Shown here one piece after another: positions 1-8,350 of a stretch of DNA of 14,816 nt. This DNA comes from Theodoxus fluviatilis. Taxonomy: Eukaryota > Mollusca > Gastropoda > Cycloneritida > Neritidae. The notes beneath the pieces were generated by a model. It searched no databases. It worked only from the letters and a program-made list of their open reading frames with translations, and had not been told where the DNA came from. Position numbers and translations under genes: made by a program. The stretch spans positions 106,453-121,268 of the forward strand of contig JAWQFJ010001167.1 in assembly GCA_034096865.1 (NCBI GenBank), written 5' to 3'. Each line of letters starts with the position of its first letter. The first letter of the stretch is position 1.

Positions 1-71
1 TAGCTCAGTCGTGGTCGTCGGCCGACCATTCGTGAGCTAGGGACGATTAATCAGGACAAAGTTCGTGAATC
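1..71 (+). other. Degenerate tRNA-like box A / box B pair
   Basis: The window opens with TAGCTCAGTCG, which fits the RNA polymerase III box A consensus TRGYNNARNNG at every position. At 61-71 lies GTTCGTGAATC, which resembles a box B (GWTCRANNC) with two extra bases. The spacing of about 50 bp is within the range for tRNAs and tRNA-derived SINEs. No cloverleaf can be closed, because the acceptor stem would lie outside the window and the box B is imperfect. The same bases also form a hairpin (arms 1-7 and 33-39, inner arms 13-17 and 23-27). This could be a SINE head or chance. Confidence 0.2.
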
Positions 72-850
72 TTCGCCTACTGGGAACTAAGTGATACTTC
101 TTCTTCGAAAAAATTAGCCAGCATTTCTCCGACAACCTTCCGCCGAGCTGCCAGTCGCACAGGCGTTCGACGAAAATGTTTTCACGTTACGTGGAAGGAA
201 TGTCAAGGGAGCTCACTCGTGTCAACAGTCACCTTATAAAATGAAAGTAAAACAAAAATCATCACGAAACTTTTTTTCCAATGAAAAATATCCTTACCAA
301 CTGTCTTGAATTGTGCATTCACCAAACAAATGATCCAGTAATATACGTGATGGTTCACCCAGTCGGATATGATATCATTAAACACGTCTTTTTTTCAACA
401 CAAACACCCACCCACAAGCAAGCGCCTACTCTCTCTCATTCTGTAAACCCGAGTCAGTAGTATTGACTCTGGCACAGTTCACAATGAATGCGTAATAGGC
501 TTGACCCTTGGCATTACAGCCTTGCGCCAAAAATAGTTCGTTCTAATACTATTTTTCTCTCCACTTTTTACAGAAATCATTCAGATGTAAAAACTTGTTT
601 CCATTTCAACACAAACATTTTATTGTATCGAATAAACGCTTGTTTGTTGTCTCAACAAGAGTAAGTTAAGAGTTTTGTGCGAAATAGTCTTAGAACTACT
701 TTAACGGCGTATGTCAGGGAGCACATCGGCTATCCCACAAGCCTCTCGTGTGACCTCCGCTTGCATAAATTGGCTGAAAACCTTCCATCACGTGATGTGA
801 ACTGTGCTAGAGATACTTTTGCCGGTAGGCGAAATCTCTAGTTTACTAGA
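72..850. other. Unique sequence, no gene recognised
   Basis: AT-leaning sequence with many stops in all frames. The only reading of any length is 60 codons on the minus strand (203-385), with no recognisable motif. A small hairpin with 6-bp arms (GAGTCA / TGACTC) lies at 451-469. No RNA gene or repeat family seen elsewhere in the window is evident. Confidence 0.5.
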
Positions 851-851
851 A

Positions 852-854
<3 letters not shown>

Positions 855-920
<66 letters not shown>
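855..920 (+). repeat. (CT)33 microsatellite
   Basis: An uninterrupted run of 33 CT dinucleotides. It is the left member of a block of simple repeats that continues to 1155. Its reverse complement, (GA)n, recurs at about 2180-2239. Confidence 0.97.
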
Positions 921-922
<2 letters not shown>

Positions 923-952
923 CTTGCTTGCTTGCGCTTGCTCGCGCTTGCT
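921..952 (+). repeat. Imperfect (TTGC)n bridge
   Basis: A short degenerate tetranucleotide run, (TTGC) with CGC substitutions, joins the CT array to the CA array. It probably arose by slippage between them. Confidence 0.75.
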
Positions 953-1009
953 AACACACACACACACACACACACATGCACACACAATTGCCTACACACA
1001 CACACACAC

Positions 1010-1060
<51 letters not shown>

Positions 1061-1082
1061 GCTGTCTACACACATATACACG

Positions 1083-1155
<73 letters not shown>
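953..1155 (+). repeat. Compound (CA)n microsatellite
   Basis: CA repeats broken by short interruptions (ATG, ATTGCCT, CTCG, GCTGTCT, ATATA) up to about 1086, then a pure (CA)34 run at 1087-1155. The interruptions recur in similar form (an AATTGCCTA-like and an AGCTGTCTA-like break), suggesting segmental duplication inside the array. The alternating purine-pyrimidine pattern can adopt Z-DNA. Open frames here are His-Thr or Cys-Val repeats and are not genes. Confidence 0.97.
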
Positions 1156-1157
<2 letters not shown>

Positions 1158-1468
1158 TGAATTACCTTTCCCTCTCCACGAAACCACCTCCTCCGCCTCG
1201 CCCCCTCCTCTTATCTGCTATGACCCATCCTTCGTATTAGGCAGAACAAAAAAACAAAATAGTTGTTGTTAAGACGTAGGCCTACCATGGCAACAATAAA
1301 CAGGGTCGGTAGGTCGGCCTGAACTTTAAGAAGAGGCCAGACTGAGCATGAACCAAAGTTTCTCTCACTAAAAACGCGTTTAAAACTTAAATCGTGGATT
1401 CCCTGAGTGCTCATAGGGAGGGAAGATGGGACAGCAAGCAATTCGTTGTATACGGTATATTAAACATT
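1156..1468. other. Unique spacer between microsatellite blocks
   Basis: About 310 bp of non-repetitive sequence between the CA block and the CTGT block. I see no gene, RNA or family repeat in it. Confidence 0.5.
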
Positions 1469-1562
1469 CTGTCCGTCGGTCTGTCTGGTCTCTGGTCGGT
1501 CTGTCTGTCTGTCTGTCTGGTCCGTCCGTCCGTCCGTCCGTCCGTCTGTCTGTCTGTCTGTC
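1469..1562 (+). repeat. (CTGT)n / (CCGT)n tetranucleotide array
   Basis: Tandem CTGT units, with a central block of CCGT units at about 1519-1546 flanked by CTGT. This is consistent with a single T-to-C variant that was then amplified. The reverse-complement array (ACAG)n lies at 2266-2399. Confidence 0.93.
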
Positions 1563-1570
1563 ATGCTTCA

Positions 1571-1839
1571 TTTCTTTCTTTCTCCTCCCTCCCTCCCTCC
1601 CTCCCTCCCTCCCTCCCTCCCTCCCTCCCTCCTCCCTCCCTCCCTCCCTCCCTCCCTCCCTCCCTCCCTCCCTCCCTCCCTCCCTTCTTCCCTCCCTTCC
1701 TTCTTCCCTCCCTCCCCTTCTCCCTCCCTCCTTCCCTCTCCCCCCTCCTCCTCGTCGTCGTCGTCGTCATTGTCTTTCTTTCCCCCTCCTTCTTCATTGT
1801 CTTCGTCTTCTTCATCGTCTTCGTCTTCTTTTTCTTTTC
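1571..1839 (+). repeat. Polypyrimidine tract, mainly (CCCT)n
   Basis: About 270 bp almost entirely of C and T on this strand: TTTC units, then long (CCCT)n at about 1585-1684, then degenerate CTTC/CTCC, a (CGT)n-like patch near 1752-1770 and CTT/CGT units to the end. Such mirror-symmetric tracts can form triplex DNA. The Pro-Ser-Leu readings across it are not genes. Confidence 0.93.
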
Positions 1840-2019
1840 ATGATCGAAAAAAGTGTAGGATCAGCAGCTAAAAATGGGATCTGTCGAGTTTCCACATCCA
1901 CAATTTTGCGTTTTTGGCCTTACGTATCATCAGACTTACACAAGGCGATAGGTTACCACTAGCAGCATGGCTATTTATATACGATACTTGTGGTCAAATT
2001 TATCGCGGCGAGGGTAAGA

Positions 2020-2041
2020 GGGGGGGGGGGGGGGGGGGGGG
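2020..2041 (+). repeat. Run of 22 G
   Basis: A pure guanine homopolymer of 22 bases. It can form G-quadruplexes and is a likely site of sequencing or assembly length error. It directly abuts the purine-rich GA block. Confidence 0.95.
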
Positions 2042-2399
<358 letters not shown>

Positions 2400-2538
2400 A
2401 CAATTTATTGTGAAGGCTGTCCAGCCCATTACAACATAACAAAACAAGCACGAGTACATACGTCGCGGTAAACTCGTGCAAGCGTACATCAGTGCTCGTG
2501 ACCAGTAATGGAACTGTCCGCGGTGTATACTGTCAGGT

Positions 2539-3165
2539 CTAAGAAGAGCAAGCTGGAGCGGGGCCCTGCGGCCTCGGCCTCGCTGCCTCAGAGTGGCGCA
2601 GTCTTCCACTCCACACATTCTGTCGGCCGTCGAATCCTGCTGACGAGTCTTCTGCACATCTACTCGAGGGTGGAGGTTTGTCCATCTCCGCCCTCGCATC
2701 ATCAAACATGCCTTCCTCCTGATTCTCTTCGCCTGTCCCTGGAGGCTCCTCAACCTGAGTGGAGTTCGTCTGTGCTGCATCTGTGAGGAATTGGCCCGTT
2801 TGCTCACGCTGGCACGCTTTTCTCTTGCCGGCGGTGCACGAGGAGTTCGTCCTGGAGTGGCACTTGCTGACTGGGTTGTGTCTCTGGCATCGTTGTTTGT
2901 GAACACTAGCACATGTTCGTCCACTGAAACCTGGCTCGAGATTATGATTGGCTCGGGGGAAGCAGACAGCACGTCAGTTTCGGCTTCCACTGGTGACGTA
3001 CACTCGACACACAAAAGCGCGATGTCTGTAATGTCTTCTGTTTGTTGGATGATTCCTGTATTTAAAATTTGCTTGGTGTTGTTAGAGGTTGAATTAATCG
3101 GCCTGAGCGTGACGATGTTGCAGTTCAGCATTGGAGATAGTAATCAGGTTGCTCTCGCTTATCAT
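2539..3165 (-). pseudogene. Coding-like relic, frameshifted, unknown product
   Basis: No family is recognised. Reading leftwards on the minus strand, an ATG at 3165-3163 opens a 23-codon frame beginning MISESNLITISN. A second frame, beginning near 3131, continues through stretches such as TEDITDIALLCVE and SASPEPIIISSQVSVDE. Around 2815-2835 a third frame takes over with a hydrophilic, acidic tail (GKRKACQREQTGQF, then VEEPPGTGEENQEEG) that ends at a TAG at 2539-2541. The composition in each piece looks like protein rather than random DNA, while no single frame covers the whole. This suggests a gene with two frameshifts, or spliced exons. Its 5' end lies about 25 bp beyond the tail of the minus-strand element A copy (about 3190-3390). 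The frame that continues past 2539 into the CAGA array is repeat artefact. Possible sources are a transposon-encoded protein or a captured host exon; I cannot choose. Confidence 0.3.
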
Positions 3166-3189
3166 GTTCATTCTCTTTCTCTCCTTTCT

Positions 3190-3390
3190 GGGGATTGGAT
3201 TGGGTTGATGGTGTTTTACGGCCTATCAGCCTTTGTAGGCTATGTAAGGCCATTATATATGCACGAAAATCACTAGAATAGTTTAGAGCAAACGCGAATC
3301 AAGTCACGGTGTCCCTAGTTATTATTCGCCTCTTACGAATAGCGTAGGGAGACGTGGTGGGTCAATTCTTACCCCGAACCCACAAAGGGA
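3190..3390 (-). mobile_element. Element A, copy 1 (minus orientation)
   Basis: Read on the minus strand, this copy begins with one 53-mer-like segment (GGTAAGAATTGACCCACC near 3355-3375). It continues through CGTCTCCCTACG and the small hairpin ATTCG-TAAGAGG-CGAAT (about 3325-3345), then CTAGGGACACCGTG, then TTCTAGTGATTTTCGTGC, then the terminal hairpin at 3220-3251 (GGCC...AGCC...GGCT...GGCC). It ends in GTAAAACACC and a degenerate ATCC/AACCC tail near 3190-3215. The same order is seen in copies 2, 3 and 5. No coding capacity is visible, so it is non-autonomous. Confidence 0.8.
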
Positions 3391-3518
3391 CCTTTCTGGG
3401 GAAGCGTGGGAGGTATGAATCTGACTGGCCTGGGCGAATGAAAGTGCCGTTCCTCTGCAATCCGGGTCTTTCATCACAGATGTGCTTTCCTGGATCCCCG
3501 TTCTACGCTGTACTGCGA

Positions 3519-4934
3519 GCAGTAGAGATCATGATCAGAGTCTCCACCAGTACAGATCATGATCAGAGTCACCACCAGTACAGATCATGATCAGATTTTC
3601 CACCAGTACAGATCATGATCAGTCTCCACCAGTAGAGATCATGATCAGTCTCCACCAGTAGAGATCATGATCAGAGTCTCCACCAGTAGAGATCATGATC
3701 AGATTTTCCACCAGTACAGATCATGATCAGTCTCCACCAGTACAGATCATGATCAGAGTCTCCACCAGTAGAGATCATGATCAGATTTTCCACCAGTACA
3801 GATCATGATCAGAGTCTCCACCAGTAGAGATCATGATCAGAGTCTCCACCAGTAGAGGTCATGATCAGAGTCTCCACCAGTAGAGATCATGATCAGTCTC
3901 CACCATTAGAGATCATGATCAGAGTCTCCACCAGTACAGATCATGATCAGAGTCTCCACCAGTACAGATCATGATCAGAGTATCCACCAGTAGAGATCAT
4001 GATCAGTCTCCACCAGTAGAGATCATGATCAGAGTCTCCACCAGTAGAGATCATGATCAGAGTGTCCACCAGTAGAGATCATGATCAGAGTCTCCACCAG
4101 TAGAGATCATGATCAGAGTCTCCACCAGTAGAGATCATGATCAGAGTCTCCACCAGTAGAGATCATGATCAGAGTCTCCACCAGTAGAGATCATGATCAG
4201 AGTCTCCACCAGTACAGATCATGGTCAGAGTCTCCACCAGTAGAGATCATGATCAGAGTCTCCACCAGTAGAGATCATGATCAGAGTCTCCACCAGTAGA
4301 GATCATGATCAGAGTCTCCACCAGTACAGATCATGATCAGTCTCCACCAGTAGAGATCATGGTCAGAGTCTCCATCAGTAGAGATCATGATCAGTCTCCA
4401 TCAGTAGAGATCATGATCAGTCTCCACCAGTACAGATTATGATCAGTCTCCACCAGTACAGATTATGATCAGTCTCCACCAGTAGAGATCATGATCAGTC
4501 TCCACCAGTAGAGATTATGATCAGTCTCCACCAGTAGAGATCATGATCAGTCTCCACCAGTAGAGATCATGATCAGTCTCCACCAGTTGAGATCATGATC
4601 AGTCTCCACCAGTAGAGATTATGATCAGAGTCTCCACCAGTAGAGATTATGATCAGAGTCTCCACCAGTAGAGATCATGATCAGTCTCCACCAGTAGAGA
4701 TCATGATCAGAGTCTCCACCAGTAGAGATTATGATCAGTCTCCACCAGTACAGATCATGATCAATCTCCACCAGTATAGATCATGATCACAGTCACCACC
4801 AGTAGAGATCATGGTCAGAGTCTCCACCAGTAGAGATCATGATCAGTCTCCACCAGTACAGATCATGGTCAGAGTCTCCACCAGTAGAGATCATGATCAG
4901 TCTCCACCAGTAGAGATTATGATCAGTCTCCACA
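3519..4934 (+). repeat. 26/28-bp minisatellite, 52 units
   Basis: I count 52 tandem units of the type CCACCAGTAGAGATCATGATC followed by AGAGTCT (28 bp) or AGTCT (26 bp). The length difference is one AG dinucleotide. Long units dominate at about 3940-4330 and short units at about 4330-4620. Recurrent variants are AGTACAG for AGTAGAG, ATTATG for ATCATG, ATGGTC for ATGATC, and ATTTTC for AGTCTC. Each unit carries the perfect palindrome GATCATGATC. No reading frame is maintained. Confidence 0.97.
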
Positions 4935-5358
4935 GGTAAAATCTCTTATTCCACCAATGAAGTATTCAATCTTACCAGTAGAGATAGCGGTTTTACCTTG
5001 CGTTAACACGATCGATTTTTATTTTTATCAACTCGACCATGTAGAAAGTGAACACTATCATTTCAGAATACAGAATACAACTGCACATCGACTATGGCCA
5101 GAATCTGTGAAATGCGACCTGCAGCGGCACCTCTGGGATTAAAATGGAATGCTGGGAAACACCAACTCATTTCTGTCATGGAGGTAAACCAAGTCACGGG
5201 GAGCATCTGGATGAAGAATCGTCATGTATTTCGGCGCAATCTGGCCGATTTTTGGTGGATTATCGTGGAGCAAAGAACTTCAGTTTTTTTGCACTTGCAT
5301 TCCGAGTTTCAACACTTTTCTTTGCACGTGCATATTGCAGTCTCTTTCGCAGCTCTGC
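4935..5358. other. Unique spacer between two minisatellites
   Basis: About 420 bp without tandem structure, apart from a decayed 28-mer-like piece (ACCAGTAGAGATAG) at about 4974-4987. Short overlapping open frames on the plus strand (for example 5094-5381) run into the 53-bp array and show no recognisable domain. I see no gene. Confidence 0.5.
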
Positions 5359-6847
5359 TTCCCCCTGTGGCCTCGGGGTAAGAATTGACCCACCGCGTCT
5401 CCATACTCAATTTCCCCCTCTGGGCTCGGGGTTAGAATTGATCCACCGCGTCTCCATACACAATTTCCCCCTCTGGGCTCGGGGTAAGAATCGACCCACC
5501 GCGTCTCATACACAATTTTCCCCTGTGGACTCGGGGTAAGAATTGACCCACCGCGTCTCCATACACAATTTCCCCCTGTGGGCTCGGGGTAAGAATTGAC
5601 CCACCGCGTCTCCATACACAATTTCCCCCTCTGGGCTCGGGGTAAGAATTGACCCACCGCGCCTCCATACACAATTTCCCCCTCTGGGCTTGGGGTAAGA
5701 ATTGACCCACCGCGTCTCCATACACAATCTCCCCCTGTAGGCTCGGGGTAAGAATTGACCCACCGCGTCTCCATACACAATTTCCCCCTGTGGGCTCGGG
5801 GTAAGAATTGACCCACCGCGTCTGCATACACAATTTCCCCCTGTAGGCTCGGGGTAAGAATTGACCCACCGCGTCTCCATACACAATTTCCCCCTGTAGG
5901 CTCGGGGTAAGAATTGACCCACCGCGTCTGCATAACAATTTCCCCCTGTGGGCTCGGGGTAAGAATTGACCCACCACGTCTCCCTACACGTACCCCCTGT
6001 GGGCTCGGGGTAAGAATTGACCCACCGCGTCTCCATACACAATTTCCCCCTGTAGGCTCGGGGTAAGAATTGACCCACCGCGTCTGCATACACAATTTCC
6101 CCCTGTGGGCTCGGGGTAAGAATTGACCCACCGCGTCTCCATACACAATTTCCCCCTGTGGGCTCGGGGTAAGAATTGACCCACCGCGTCTCCATACACA
6201 ATTTCCCCCTCTGGGCTCGGGGTAAGAATTGACCCACCGCGTCTCCAAACACAATTTCCCCCTCTGGGCTCGGGGTAAGAATTGACCCACCGCGTCTCCT
6301 ACACATTTCCCCTGTAGACTTGGGGTAAGAATTGACCCACCGCGTCTCCATACACAATTTCCCCCTGTAGGCTCGGGGTAAGAATTGACCCACCGCGTCT
6401 CCATACACAATTTCCCCCTCTGGGCTCGGGGTAAGAATTGACCCACCGCGTCTCCATACACAATTTCCCCCTGTAGGCTCGGGGTAAGAAATGACCCCCT
6501 GCGTCTCCCCACACGAGTGTACCCCTGTAGGCTCGGGGTAAGAAATGACCCCCTGCGTCTCCCCACACGAGTGTACCCCTGTAGGCTCGGGGTAAGAATT
6601 GACCCACCGCGTCTGCATACACAATTTCCCCCTGTGGGCTCGGGGTAAGAATTGACCCACCGTGTCTCCATACACAATTTCCCCCTGTGGGCTCGGGGTA
6701 AGAATTGACCCACCGCGTCTCCATACACAATTTCCCCCTGTGGGCTCGGGGTAAGAATTGACCCACCGCGTCTCCATACACAATTTCCCCCTCTGGGCTC
6801 GGGGTAAGAATTGACCCACCGCGTCTCCATACACAATTTCCCCCTCT
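5359..6847 (+). repeat. 53-bp minisatellite, 28 units, inside element A copy 2
   Basis: I count 28 tandem units of about 53 bp with the order TCCATACACAATTTCCCCCT, then GTGGGCTC (or CTGGGCTC, GTAGGCTC), GGGGTAAGAATTGACCC, ACCGCGTC. Single, unamplified versions of the same segment occur in element A copies at about 3346-3390 (minus), 7217-7260 and 9504-9540, so the array is an expansion of the element body. Two adjacent units, 6481-6534 and 6535-6588, form an identical 54-bp variant doublet. No unit frame contains a stop on the minus strand, and 53 is not a multiple of three, so all three minus frames stay open for hundreds of codons. Confidence 0.97.
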
Positions 6848-6965
6848 AGGGACACCGTGCCTTGATTTGCGTTTCCTGTATACTGTTCTAGTGATTTTCG
6901 TGCTTAATGGCCTTACAGAGCCTACAAATGCTGATAGGCCGTAAAACACCGTCCATCCAACCACC
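6848..6965 (+). mobile_element. Element A, copy 2: distal half with terminal hairpin
   Basis: This directly follows the 53-bp array and continues exactly as in copy 1: CTAGGGACACCGTG, CTTGATTTGCGTTT, TTCTAGTGATTTTCGTGC, the terminal hairpin at 6909-6940, GTAAAACACC and a short ATCC-type tail (GTCCATCCAACCACC). The segment around the TAAGAGG hairpin is missing here, apparently replaced by the tandem array. Confidence 0.8.
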
Positions 6966-6970
6966 GCATC

Positions 6971-7237
6971 TCAGCTAGTGGTCTGACGTGGAGCTTCAAT
7001 TGCAGCAATTTCCTCCAGATTATCAACGCCTACCTCCTGGATTGTGGGAAAGTGCACATTTCGCATATCCACCAGATCTTCCGTCCTCAAGTGGTTCTTA
7101 ATACGTCCTCCTCTCGTGTAGACTGTATGAAATGTCCGGACCTTATCAGTCCACTTTTCAATTATTGCAAGGCAAAAGTTTGGCATCAGCGTCGGTTCGG
7201 TCGGCCATGTGGATGGGTACCCCCTGCGAGTTGGGGG
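6971..7237 (-). pseudogene. Coding-like fragment between two element A copies
   Basis: No family is recognised. The minus-strand frame is open from 7237 (after an in-frame TGA at 7240-7238) to the stop at 6971-6973, about 88 codons. The first ATG is at 7186, leaving 71 residues. The composition is protein-like and hydrophilic, with segments such as CLAIIEKWTDKVRTFHTVYT, RIKNHLRTEDLVDMRN and VDNLEEIAAIEA. It has no start context or promoter and its upstream part runs into element A copy 3. It is probably the 3' end of a captured or transposon-encoded gene, but a chance open frame cannot be excluded. Confidence 0.25.
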
Positions 7238-7353
7238 TCAGAATAGACCCACCACGTTTCCCTACGCGATTCGTAAGAGGCGAATATATAGTGACATCCG
7301 GACTTGATTTGCGCTTACTCTGAACTGTTCTTGAGATGTGCTCATTGGCCTTA
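7217..7353 (+). mobile_element. Element A, copy 3, left part (interrupted)
   Basis: One 53-mer-like segment (TACCCCCTGCGAGTTGGGGG, then TCAGAATAGACCCACCACG) is followed by TTCCCTACGCGATTCGTAAG, AGGCGAATA, a diverged ACATCCGGACTTGATTTGCG, ACTGTTCTTGAGATGTGC and the first seven bases of the terminal hairpin (GGCCTTA at 7347-7353). There the similarity stops. The rest of the hairpin resumes at 8027. Confidence 0.8.
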
Positions 7354-7356
7354 TTA

Positions 7357-8026
7357 AGGCCTGCCTTAATAGCCCGACTGTCAGACGGGCGAACGGGCGT
7401 TTGGGGTTCTCGCCGAAACTGCGTTCGTTCTCAATAGAGCGCGCCGTCTGACTCCAAACGCCGGTTCGCCCGTCTGACAGTCGGGCTATTAGGTTATAAG
7501 GCCAAATTGCTTGTCGTTCGAATGGTGTCGGCGAAATGTGTGTCGAGGCCTCGAACGCGTCCCGCGTGTCGATGCGTTGACCTGCATTTCCAGCTGTAAA
7601 ATGTGAGCGCTTTCACAACCTAACGATGCAATCAACATACAGCTGTGATAAATTAATGCTGTTCATGGCTTATATTTTCTTTGGATGGGTTTTGAGTATC
7701 AACAGATACAGCGTTTTCTGGTCGAACCGTAGATTCTATCCGCCATTTTAATTGTGGAAACAGTCGCGAGAAGCCAACAAAACCTCCTCCGAAGAAGAAG
7801 ATTCGGTTTCTCAGCCAATGAGGAGCGAGCTCCCATAACATGTGCTGCAAGCAATTTTTTGCCCGACACCTTCTCGCCGACAGAGAGCGAGCTAGCTGTC
7901 GGGGCATTCGGCGCGCACGGAGCACGGGCAGTTGAGGGCGAGCCCAGTTCTCGCCGCACGAGTGGCACGGGCGACAGCTGCACGGGCCTGTTGCCGTGCA
8001 ACCGTTCGGGCTATTAAGGCAGGGCT
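7357..8026. mobile_element. MITE-like insertion with 21-bp terminal inverted repeats
   Basis: The left end (7357-7377) and the reverse complement of the right end (8006-8026) match at 20 of 21 positions around CCTGCCTTAATAGCCCGA. TTA flanks both sides (7354-7356 and 8027-8029). Removing the insert rejoins the terminal hairpin of element A copy 3 (GGCCTTA + CATAGCC), which shows insertion directly. The left flank has an additional TTA (7351-7353), so the exact junction is uncertain by three bases. A 3-bp TTA/TWA duplication is typical of PIF/Harbinger elements, but no transposase is present and the superfamily is an inference. The interior is GC-rich, with CCAAT and GAGCGAGC motifs at 7815-7900. 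Confidence 0.7.
7367..7491. repeat. Foldback: 41-bp inverted arms, 43-nt loop
   Basis: Arms 7367-7407 and 7451-7491 are reverse complements at 39 of 41 positions (TAATAGCCCGACTGTCAGAC, then GGGCGAAC, then GGGCGTTTGGGGT). The outer 11 bases of each arm repeat the inner part of the terminal inverted repeat of the surrounding insertion. The terminal motif therefore occurs three times: at 7367, 7491 and 8016. Confidence 0.9.
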
Positions 8027-8061
8027 TTACATAGCCTACAAAGGCTGATAGGCCGTCAAAC
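8027..8061 (+). mobile_element. Element A, copy 3, right part of terminal hairpin
   Basis: TTACATAGCCTACAAAGGCT, then GATAGGCCG and TCAAACTCC, complete the hairpin that starts at 7347. The sequence passes straight into the long ATCC array, as expected for the element's tail end. Confidence 0.8.
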
Positions 8062-8212
8062 TCCATCCATCCATCCATCCACCCACCCACTCATCCATCC
8101 ACCCATCCATCCATCCATCCACCCACATACCCATCCATCCATCAATCCATCCATCCATCCATCCATCCATCCATCCATCCATCCATCCATCCATCCATCC
8201 ATCCATCCATCC
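8062..8212 (+). repeat. (ATCC)n array forming the tail of element A copy 3
   Basis: About 150 bp of ATCC units, with ACCC variants in the first half and an essentially pure run at about 8147-8212. In copies 1, 2, 4 and 5 the same end carries much shorter ATCC-like runs, so this is a tail that expanded in one copy. The minus-strand Trp-Met-Asp-Gly reading is an artefact. Confidence 0.95.
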
Positions 8213-8350
8213 AGTGTAGATGCGTATCCGGACTGTTATCACCAGGGCTGTGTGCCTCTTTCCTGTCGGTCAGCTATGCATCAAAATGGACTTGTTACCT
8301 GTTGACTGTTCTACTTAATCAAGATAGTTACCTGTGGCGATCTTCCGCCT

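Noticed and set aside
1..71. Intact tRNA gene
   Set aside because: No acceptor stem or anticodon arm can be formed within the window, and the box B carries a two-base insertion.
851..1240. Leu-Ser and His-Thr repeat proteins on the plus strand
   Set aside because: Direct translation of (CT)n and (CA)n microsatellites.
1394..1962. Ser-Val-Cys-Leu / Pro-Ser-Leu rich open frames
   Set aside because: Translation of the CTGT and CCCT arrays, open in several frames at once.
3519..4934. CRISPR array, because of regular short repeats
   Set aside because: There are no unique spacers: the whole 26-28 bp unit is repeated. The context is eukaryotic and no cas genes are present.
5280..6836. 518-codon minus-strand open frame as a large repetitive protein gene
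   Set aside because: It is a reading of the 53-bp minisatellite, equally open in all three minus frames, and has no start context, splice signals or non-repeat domain. Kept only as a low-interest observation.
7354..8029. piggyBac-type insertion at TTAA
   Set aside because: TTAA occurs on the left (TTAAGGCC) but not on the right (CTTTACA), so only TTA is shared by both flanks.
8036..8242. Trp-Met-Asp-Gly repeat protein on the minus strand
   Set aside because: Translation of the (ATCC)n tail array.
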